In this document: positions 55,907-64,000 of the stretch, one piece after another
Position numbering within the stretch: the first letter of the stretch is position 1
How the letters are laid out: each line of letters starts with the position of its first letter
Assembly: GCA_022059125.1 (NCBI GenBank)
Contig: JAEUWY010000002.1
Span: 2,852,001-2,916,000 of the forward strand
Source: Corynespora cassiicola
Taxonomy: Eukaryota > Ascomycota > Dothideomycetes > Pleosporales > Corynesporascaceae
Length of the DNA: 64,000 nt
Reading direction: 5' to 3'
Program-made: the position numbers and the translations under genes
The notes under the pieces: generated by a model
The model's database searches: none
What the model was told of the DNA's origin: nothing
The model's input: only the letters and a program-made list of their open reading frames with translations

Positions 55907-57727
55907 CTAGCCTGCCGTGAGTTCCTCCAAGACCCTTTCCTTGCCAATGCACTCCATCTTATACTTGGAGATCCAGTCATCGCGGTTGACTAACCAGTCA
56001 GCTACTTTTCTACGATGCATTGGCAAGCATGACTTACTATATCCACCACAGATTCTGCGCTTGCCGGTGAATGCGCTACGTCCATGCAGGACCCTCCAGT
56101 TGTCGAATATGAGCACACGGCCGGGTTTCAGTTGCTCCCAATATTCATTCTCACTCTTCTTTAGTAGTGCATCCCACTCCCTCGCTGCGTCGTACCAGTC
56201 TGCCACCTTGGAAATGTGCATCCCGATCACAGCACGGTCGGATGAGTTCCAGCGGACGCGGGCTAGATCCTGATCAGGCTGAACCCACTCGAAGACTGGG
56301 AATCCCTTGTACGATTGAATCGAAATCCCATCGTTGCCTGAAGCATGACCAAACACCGGTACTCGGGAAAGTACCGCATAGGCTTCAGGGTTCTTCTTTC
56401 GGAGGTCCATGGCAACTTTGAAGCCGTCTACGAGAAGAGAGGCGCCACCTTCACCATCGCTGTGCTCGAGGAGGTGGAACGCTTGCAGGCCCGCTGGATC
56501 CGAGAAATATGTCGTATCTGTGTGGGCCTCGAGCGCAATGTTGGTGTATGCAGTGTCCTTGGAGGCGAGGTCGGCTGTGAAATCGTAAAAACCCCCGTAA
56601 TGGGTCGGACGGATGAAGGAAATGCGTTCAAGAAGTTTTTCCGTTGCTTCTGGGGTTGCAGGAGTGGAGTCGACATAGCAAAAGCCAAACTTGCGCTGGG
56701 GCTGTTAGAAGGATCTGGCAAGTGGAAAGGGGCATTTACAATCCTAGAGAGAAGTCCTTTGAGAGACTCTTCTGTGGCCTCTTGGTAGGTGACTGCGGGC
56801 GGATCCGATGCGATGGATGCATCCCACAGCTGAAGTCTATAGTATGGTTAGACATTAAAAAGACAAATGATTCGGGGATACATACGGTGCGAGGCCTTGA
56901 CGCACTAATTTCTTCTTAGTAGGTGAGTCATTGAGGTTGGAGATGAACTGATGTCGATAGTGGCTCTTGTGACCATCGCTCCCTGCATCTTGTCAAATAC
57001 CATTGTTGTGCAATTGGAACAAGCGGGTTACATTCAATGTCAATGCCCTTCCCAGTTACATTGCTCGATTTGATGGAAATGTCTCGGGGGATCTGTGATG
57101 CGTTAGGCCGTATAGGTCACGGTATCGGGAAACTGACAGAAAATGTATCGATCAACCGCTGCTTTGTGTCTGGATGAAGGCACGTAGAGCATTGGCAATT
57201 GTCCCTGTGTTGGTATTAATTAGCGGGCTCCCTGGAGGTCCTCAGGGCCATTTCTCACCTCAGCCAGATATTTGGGCTGCCAAACAAGTTAGCGGAAGAC
57301 GGAGCATGGTGCATTCACTTGCATTGTTATAGTGGCGCCCCCTTTTGTGTTTACAACTTGGTTGTCCACTATATCGTTCCTCCCCAACAGAGGGGTCCTC
57401 GGAATGGTTGGAACCTGCTCGCGGATGATTGGCTATCAAGATGCCTGTCAGTGGTATTTACATGGCACTTTCACAGCAGCACTGACACCTGGGCCAGATG
57501 GCTTCTTTCTTTGGTTTAACTGTCGGTGGGCTCCGGGGCCCGCTGCTTGGGGCAGCTGCAAAGACGATTAGCATGAGCCTATGCACGATCCTAGCAAATG
57601 ACGAACAGAATATGAGCGCAGTTGCCGAGCTGGCTGGAAGCTGCGTGAACGTTAGTATCTTGAACTGTCATGCGTGGGCGCCGTACGAGAGGCTGGTCAC
57701 CCTCCGGACCACCCGAGAGGAAGACAT
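55907..57727 (-). CDS. Trimethyllysine dioxygenase (carnitine biosynthesis)
   Basis: Well-supported exons in transcript order: 57259-57276, 57138-57204, 57032-57092, 56886-56982, 56740-56836, 56038-56695, 55907-55989. They give a zinc-type N-domain (NIWLRDNCQCSTCLHPDTKQ) and a 2-oxoglutarate/Fe(II) dioxygenase core with the ligands HTD in ALEAHTDTTYF and the distal His in NWRVLHGRSAF, ending GGYINRDDWISKYKMECIG. The enzyme hydroxylates N6-trimethyllysine, the first step to carnitine. The 5' end is less certain. A likely start at 57727 encodes MSSSRVVRRVTSLSFQPARQ (exons 57687-57727 and 57587-57640, intron with perfect TACTAAC branch), which looks like a mitochondrial presequence; one or two exons joining it to the core, possibly including a 14-nt exon at 57355-57368, are not resolved. 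The alternative is a start at 57314 without presequence. Confidence 0.88.
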
Positions 57728-57898
57728 GATGGAACAGCAACAGAAACGGGAAATAAAAAGACAAAGGGGGTGCAATGGTTCGTTCGTTCGATGTTGGATG
57801 GGGCACATCCCTCGGTTGCGGGGGTGTAACAGCCGACCGCCAAGAATAGAGGCAGCCCGCCAAAAAGAAGGGCAGAAATGCAAAAAAAGAATTCTTTG

Positions 57899-57970
57899 CG
57901 ACACCAGAGGGACTCGAACCCTCAATCTTTGCCACCGGAAAGCAACGCCTTACCATTAGGCCATGGTGCC
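57899..57970 (-). tRNA. tRNA-Arg (anticodon CCG)
   Basis: A 72-nt cloverleaf without intron: acceptor stem GGCACCA/TGGTGTC with one G-U pair, D arm GCC...GGC, anticodon stem TTGCT/GGCAA with loop TTCCGGT (anticodon CCG, reading CGG), variable loop AGATT, T arm GAGGG-TTCGAGT-CCCTC, discriminator G. The internal B box GGTTCGAGTCC is intact, and a T7 run lies about 10 nt downstream as Pol III terminator. Confidence 0.95.
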
Positions 57971-58721
57971 TGTTGTTGTGATTTGATGAAAATTCTCCCG
58001 ATTAACGTCAATATATAGTATCTCTTTTTCCGAGACTCAGGCAGAGGAAGCCTCACAGCCCACGACTAACATAGAAAAAACTACCTCGGGCGAGGTAGAA
58101 CACGTAAAGATGCTAGCAAGACGTTTGGAGCTAGATCTACGCCCCTCTGCCCCGCCCAACGCGTCCTCGGCCGGCGGCAAGGACTCATGGCTTGCTTCTA
58201 CGCCAGATTGCCACAAACTAAATTCCATGTCTAAACCCACAAATGGACGGCAAGCCATCTCCAGTGGCATCACCTGGCAAGTGGAAAGCTCAAGTTCATC
58301 ACCCGTCAGCAACTGTTGCAAGGCCCCAAAAGGCCGTAGCTGGGCTTGATGTGGAATGCAAAAAACACGCAAATGGGGCTGCATCTAGAATCGAATAGGC
58401 AACGCAGCCCTCTCAGCACTCCACGTTGCTCTGCTCCTGCAGTATGCCCGGCGAGAAGCAAGACTGGTGTAGAGATCTCTAGGTGAACATGGCTGATTGG
58501 CCCCGTAGCGGAGAGCCGCGCCAAGGCGCTAAGTGATCCCGGACCGGCGAGCTTCGTTCGTAATCCAAGAGCTGCCTCAAGCCAGACAGCTTCATTCCCA
58601 CACACTGCCATCTTCCCACCGTGAGACGCTCTGCATTTGATCCGCGACCCCCCATCCGCTCGCTCAGACTCACTCGCAAACTCCGGTCGCCCACTAACCA
58701 ACTCCACACACCGCCGCCGCC
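57971..58721. other. Intergenic region upstream of RPT5
   Basis: It holds the upstream flank of the tRNA and the RPT5 promoter. A 201-residue minus-strand frame (58306-58911) overlaps the RPT5 start and is a shadow. No proteasome-control element of the yeast PACE type was seen here. Confidence 0.45.
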
Positions 58722-60269
58722 ATGTCAACACTCGAGGACCTCGATGACCTTGAGCGCGAGCAAAAGGAAGACAAGCGCGACGAGAAGAAGAAGGACGGCG
58801 AGGACGGCAAGGATGGAAAGAAGGACGGCGATGCAGAAATGAAGGATGCAGAGGAGGAGGAGCTTCTCGACGAGGAGATCCTAAACTCAAGCACACGAGA
58901 CATCCAGGCACGGAAGCGGCTAATGGACAACGACCTGAGAATCATGAAGAGCGAGTTCCAGCGGTTGACGCACGAAAAGGCCTCCATGAATGAGAAGATC
59001 AAGGACAATCTCGACAAGATTGAGAACAACAGGTACCGCCCGCCCTCGTTCCCCGCAATGTGGCGGTTGCGTGCGGGCATACGCTGACTTTGGACAGGCA
59101 ACTGCCATATCTCGTGGGCAACGTCGTCGAGATACTGGATCTCGATGTCACAGCAGAGGCCGCCGAAGAGGGCGCAAACATTGACCTGGACGCCACTCGC
59201 GTCGGCAAGTCGGCGGTCATCAAGACGTCAACGCGGCAGACCATCTTCCTACCCCTCATCGGTCTCGTGGACCACGAGAAGCTGAAGCCCGGCGACCTCA
59301 TCGGTGTGAACAAGGACTCATACCTGGTACTCGACACACTGCCCGCCGAGTATGACAGCAGAGTCAAGGCCATGGAGGTTGACGAGAAGCCAACAGAAAA
59401 GTATACGGATGTGGGTGGCTTGGACAAGCAGATTGAGGAGCTCGTCGAGGCCGTCGTGTGGCCCATGAAGGAAGCCGAGCGCTTCAAGAAGATTGGCATC
59501 AAGGCACCAAAGGGTACGCAGTCACGCAAATCGTTCGAGGCGGGATTCTAAACATGTGCAGGTGCTCTAATGTACGGCCCCCCCGGTACCGGCAAGACGC
59601 TTCTGGCTCGAGCCTGCGCAGCCCAAACCGATGCCACGTTCCTCAAACTCGCCGGCCCCCAGCTCGTACAAATGTTTATCGGAGACGGTGCAAAGCTGGT
59701 GCGCGACTGCTTTGCCCTCGCCAAGGAAAAGGCGCCCTCAATCATCTTCATCGACGAGCTGGACGCCGTGGGTACCAAGCGTTTCGACTCGGAAAAGTCT
59801 GGTGATCGTGAAGTGCAGCGCACCATGTTGGAGTTGCTCAACCAGCTGGACGGATTCGCCTCTGATGACCGCGTCAAGGTGCTTGCCGCCACGAACCGTG
59901 TCGACGTGCTGGATCCCGCTCTGCTGCGATCGGGTCGTCTGGACAGGAAGATTGAGTTCCCCCTGCCCAACGAGGAGGCTCGCGCACAGATTCTCCGCAT
60001 CCATTCGCGGAAGATGACGGTGGATGACGGGGTCAACTGGCCCGAGTTGGCGCGCAGCACCGACGAGTTTGGTGGCGCGCAGCTCAAGGCCGTGTGTGTC
60101 GAGGCAGGTATGATTGCTCTCCGGTCAGGACAGCAAAAGATCAGTCACGAGCACTACGTCGACGCCATTGCGGAAGTCCAGGTAAGCCCACGCCCCGCAC
60201 CACGCATGGTTGCAAATGCTGACGGTTTCATAGGCCAAGAAGAAGGATACCGTCAACTTTTACGCGTAG
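58722..60269 (+). CDS. RPT5: 26S proteasome ATPase subunit Rpt5
   Basis: Exons 58722-59032, 59098-59513, 59562-60181 and 60234-60269 give about 460 residues. A charged N-terminus ([20 protein letters not shown]) and coiled coil ([19 protein letters not shown]) lead into the OB fold ([16 protein letters not shown]). The AAA domain has [20 protein letters not shown] (Walker A completed across intron 2), [14 protein letters not shown] (Walker B), the arginine-finger region [16 protein letters not shown] and [15 protein letters not shown]. The last 36-nt exon encodes [11 protein letters not shown], ending in the FYA (HbYX-type) tail that inserts into the 20S alpha ring. Cytosolic and nuclear, part of the 19S base. 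Confidence 0.97.
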
Positions 60270-61186
60270 TGAGTGGGGGTGCGATGGAGGTGGAGCGGCT
60301 GCTTGTGCGGACTGTGGGTACCGCACTGTACTCGTAATGAATAGAACTTGAAATGACGGACCGAATGAAGCAGTCCATTGTCTGGCACCTACGTGGCGGG
60401 GTAGTGATGTGCTCCTAACGTTGACAGGATTCCATCACACACTGGCTGGCCGTGACTGCCGACGTCGCCCGAGCGGTGCATGGGGACCGGCGACGCAGCA
60501 GCAGTAGCAGCAGCAGCAGACGGAAAGGATGCGACAGCGTCTCGGCTGCCTTGGGATGGGCGGGACATGCAAGTCACGGCCTCGAGGTTATCGCCGCCCT
60601 CGTCCCTGCGTTGCTGGTGAGCGGTTTAGGCACGCCTCCGGGGCGGCGCCTGTGATTGGCCGGCGCGACGACCACGATCAATTGGATCCGGCGAGGCTGA
60701 GAAGCTCAACACTACGCCCGCTCAGCACGAGCATCTACAAGCCCGCTTGATAGGCTCAGGCCCGCGCGTCGCCTCCCCCATGGGCCCCGACAAATCTGGA
60801 GAATCTCTCGGCTGCTCTGCCCTGCATTGCCGCTGATAGCGGCTCGCCAGGTGGGCTGTGGGCTGTGGGCTCCAGAACGGCGCCCGCGGTTTCGCCTCCA
60901 GCAGAGGGCCCGGTATGCTGCATTCAGATTTTTAGCGATCTTCACGACATGTGGCTGTTTTGATTGGCCTGTAGACATCTGTCCGCCGCGTTGCTGCGCG
61001 CTGCGTGTATGCTGCCTCGATAGCATCATGTGGGCCAGCACCATGACGAACCGAAACCGGATGGTCGAGTGCGGGCGTGGACGCATTTAAGCTGTCTGTG
61101 TCGTGCGGAGGCGCTCCTTCCTGTGATTCCCACTCCTCCAGTGTGCCTGCCCTCGCTTTGTTTGGACTTTTTTCTACCTCGCCGCC
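60270..61186. other. Intergenic region
   Basis: Holds the RPT5 3' flank and the BTA1 promoter. A short AGC-repeat (about 60494-60520) is present. No gene is supported. Confidence 0.5.
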
Positions 61187-64000
61187 ATGTTGAGCCTCTC
61201 GGCGGTCGTCCCCAGGGACCCGTTCCACTTGATGACCGTCTCGTTGTGTGTTGTTGCCTTTTTCCTGTTGACCATCTTTCTCGTCGCCCTCAAGCCCAAG
61301 GGCAAGGGCGCCGAGACGAGCACCTTCCAGGCCTACCTGAAGTTTTGCTGGGCGTGCTTCTTCAAACCGCACACGGGGGACGGAACGGGAAACCAGCAGG
61401 ATGCTTTGGTGGGTCAGGCGCATGGCAAAACCAGGCGTGTGCTTACAGGAGCAGGAAAGCTTTTACCGAGCCCAGGCGGACGTGTACGATGCCACCCGCA
61501 CGAGGCTCCTCAGGGGCCGCGAGGATATGCTGGGGCTCGTTGCCGCGCAGTTGAAGCACCGCGCTGATGCTGGGTTCATTTCCCAACGACCAGTCTGGGT
61601 TGATGTAAGACTGCCCCCATCTGCGTGAAAATCGATCTGACAGCCATAGATTGGTGGTGGAACTGGCCACAAGTAAAGCCCACGTTCAACACTCTGTTTT
61701 TGCAAACTAACGTCCTCAGTGTCGAGCAGATGGGCAAGTTCATCTCTGTTCCCGATTTCTTCCGTGCAGTCTGTACGTAGTCAGGACCTGCCCTTGCCCA
61801 CCAGTCCACTTTCTAAACAAATCACAGACGTCGTGGACCTCTCCCCAAGCCTCTGCGAAATGGCCCGCAAGAGATTCGAGCGACTTGGCTGGTCAAACGT
61901 CAAAGTCATCTGCCAGGACGCCCGTGCTTTCCGCCTCCACGAACACGAGCCCCAGGCTCACCAACGCAAGGAAATGATCCTGCAGGGCCAAATCGTCCGC
62001 GACCTCGACGAGAATGCTGATGCCGGCGGTGCCGAGCTCGTTACCATGAGCTACGCGCTTTCCATGATTCCCGAGTTTTACCCCGTCATTGATTCCATCT
62101 CCTCTCTGCTGAGCCCCAACGGTATCGTGGGGGTCGTCGATTTCTACGTCCAAAGCCAGGTCGATTTCAGGAGCCGAAACTACACGGGTGGTGCTATTGA
62201 TCGGCACTGCATGTGGATCTCCAGGGTCTTTTGGCGCACTTGGTGTAAGCATCCAATCATTCCAGTACTTGGCGTGTAGTGACTGACCACCCCAGTCGAG
62301 ATTGACAGAGTCAACCTGGAGGCTGCGCGAAGGGTTTGTCTAGCATTTCCTGATAAAATCTTGACTAACGAAAATAGGACTATCTTGAATACCGTTTTGG
62401 CACTGTTCTCAGCGTAAACGCCAGGAACAACTTTTTTGGTGTCAAGCTTCCCTACTACATCTGGGTCGGCTGCTCCAAGCACAATGGCGATTCGACTGCG
62501 AAGCTCGCCGAGATTGATGCTGCCGCAACCGAGTCTCCATATCTCACAGCTTTGGACCTCCAGACTGGGCCCACGCCTACCGATGTCGAGGTGCGATCCA
62601 AGGCCTACGAATCCGCCATTGTGAACCTCCAGTCTAGCCTCCCACTCCCGGCTACCTGGTACCAGAACCACCACTGGAGAATCCACTACGACGAGACGCT
62701 TCCCAAGCACACTCGATTCAACAACAGCTACATTTACGCCTTTACGTGGGAAGATGACCGAGCAGATGCCCGTCTCCTCAAGGTCACGTCCGACGACGTG
62801 ATCCTGGCCATCACTTCTGCCGGCGACAACATTCTATCTTTTGCCCTCGAGAACCCTCGCCGCATTCATGCCGTCGATCTCAACCCCAGCCAGAACCACC
62901 TTCTCGAGCTCAAGGTGGCTGCTTTCACGGCCCTTGGCTATTCCGATTTCTGGAAGCTCTTTGGTGAAGGCCGTCACGCTTCCTTCCGTTCCCTTCTCGT
63001 CGAAAAGCTCAGCCCCCACATGTCTAGCGCGGCATTCCAATACTGGCTCCAAAACGGCCCATCTGTCTTTTCGGAAAGCAGCAAGGGTCTCTACTACTCT
63101 GGCGGCTCAGGAAACGCCCTCATGCTTGTAGGCTGGCTCTTCCGCATCCTTGGCTTCACCTCAGAAGTGCAAAAGCTCTGCGCAGCCCAAACCCTCAATG
63201 AGCAGCGCGAGATCTGGAACCGCAGCATCAAGACGGTCCTCCACAGCAAGATCCTCACCTGGACCATCCTCGGCAACGAAAAGTGGCTCTGGAAAGCCCT
63301 GGGCGTCCCCCCGGCCCAACGCAACATGATTGAAGCCGACTTTAAAAAGCAAGAAGACTTCGACCTACCCCCCGAGCCCACCTACGAGGACCCCGACATC
63401 GAGCCCCAGGCCGTGCGCACCTCTTCCGGGAACGCCATCTACGAATACGTCCTCAACACCTTTGAGCCCGTGGTTAACACCACTCTCCTCTCCACCTCGA
63501 ACCACTACTACCTCCTCACCCTCCTCGGCCACTACACTCCGGCCTCGCACCCCACCTACTTGTCCCCCAAGTCGCACCTCAAGCTCAGCAAGCCGTCCGC
63601 GTTTAACGGGCTGCGCATCCACACCGACGAGATCTCGGAGGTGATTGCGCGCATGCGGCCCGGCACACTGACCATTGTCGTTGTCATGGACAGCATGGAC
63701 TGGTTCCCGCCGAGCGGCGGCCAGGCGCTGAAGCAGATTCGCGCGCTGAACCGCGCGCTCAAGGTCAGGGGGCGGGTGATGCTGCGCAGTGCGGGGTTGG
63801 AACCGTGGTATGTGCAGGTGTTTGAGGAGAATGGATTCGCGTGTAAGAGGGTTGCGGTGAGGGTGCCTGGGGCGTGTATTGATCGGTGAGTATCCCCCTT
63901 CTCCGCCCTGCTGTGAGGGTTGTGCTAATCAGGATGATAGGGTGAATATGTATGCTTCGACTTGGATTTGTACCAAGGAGAGGAGTATTGAGCAGGAGGA
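61187..64000 (+). CDS. BTA1: Betaine-lipid synthase (BTA1, fused BtaA/BtaB), 3' end beyond window
   Basis: Exons 61187-61408, 61449-61604, 61650-61672, 61720-61772, 61828-62244, 62296-62333, 62378-63885 and 63941-64000 (cut by the window edge). An N-terminal membrane helix (LMTVSLCVVAFFLLTIFLVAL) is followed by a SAM methyltransferase domain. The nucleotide motif IGGGTGHN is carried on a 23-nt exon plus the next one, then VVDLSPSLCEMARKRF and ELVTMSYALSMIPEFY. The large BtaA-type part reads WEDDRADARLLKV, ITSAGDNILSFALENPRRIHAVDLNPSQNHLLELK and GTLTIVVVMDSMDWFPPSG. It makes diacylglyceryl-trimethylhomoserine at the ER, a phosphorus-free replacement for phosphatidylcholine that many fungi induce in low phosphate. 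At least 822 residues are seen here; the true stop lies outside. Confidence 0.94.

Noticed and set aside
1..64000. CRISPR array, prophage, insertion sequence or bacterial operon
   Set aside because: No regularly spaced palindromic repeats, phage modules or bacterial transposase; introns and gene content are eukaryotic throughout.

Overview
The window looks like nuclear DNA of a filamentous ascomycete (Pezizomycotina, most likely a sordariomycete). Genes are split by short introns of about 40-80 nt with GTANGT donors, CTAAC/CTGAC branch points and short AG acceptors. Signature fungal families are present: a fungal-type rhodopsin membrane protein, MYND-DUF4470, a homeobox-C2H2 factor, zf-3CxxC, a fused betaine-lipid synthase and a trimethyllysine dioxygenase. 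No species can be named from the sequence alone. Exon boundaries were worked out by hand from splice consensus, codon phase and family conservation; no search or transcript data were available.

Left part (1-19 kb): sparse and accessory. A single-pass membrane protein gene (1509-3898) is followed by T-rich DNA, a 36-bp minisatellite (4793-5112) and a decayed gene with C-to-T-type stop codons (5901-6724). About 2.2 kb of AT-rich non-coding DNA follows. Then come a small secreted/membrane protein, a zinc-type alcohol dehydrogenase lacking the usual structural-zinc cysteines, a MYND/DUF4470 gene, a homeobox+C2H2 transcription factor and a zf-3CxxC protein.

Middle (19-33 kb): PEX14 (with a 7-nt exon), a DHA2-type MFS exporter, a small four-helix DUF4267-like protein, a 10-exon cytochrome P450, a fungal rhodopsin-domain protein with a GC-AG intron, a secreted pectin lyase and a second MFS carrier resembling siderophore transporters. 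This is a secondary-metabolism or host-interaction flavoured block, but no PKS, NRPS or terpene synthase backbone gene is seen.

Right part (33-64 kb): dense and mostly housekeeping. After three conserved-looking but unrecognised genes come mitochondrial 3-hydroxyacyl-CoA dehydrogenase, TOF1/SWI1 (replication fork protection), an unrecognised disordered protein, a hotdog thioesterase, TFB2 (TFIIH), the spliceosomal helicase aquarius/Cwf11, a complex I 21-kDa-type subunit, trimethyllysine dioxygenase (carnitine synthesis), tRNA-Arg(CCG), the proteasome ATPase RPT5 and betaine-lipid synthase BTA1, which runs off the right edge. Three pairs are head-to-head with 244-279 bp between start codons. 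Two of these share the 12-mer CACTTTACGCGT, which contains an MluI cell-cycle box, at similar distances from the TOF1 and TFB2 starts.

I found no convincing wholly new multi-gene system. The most notable signals are very small exons, the GC-AG intron, the shared cell-cycle-box promoter motif, the point-mutated relic gene and the convergent-gene palindrome.
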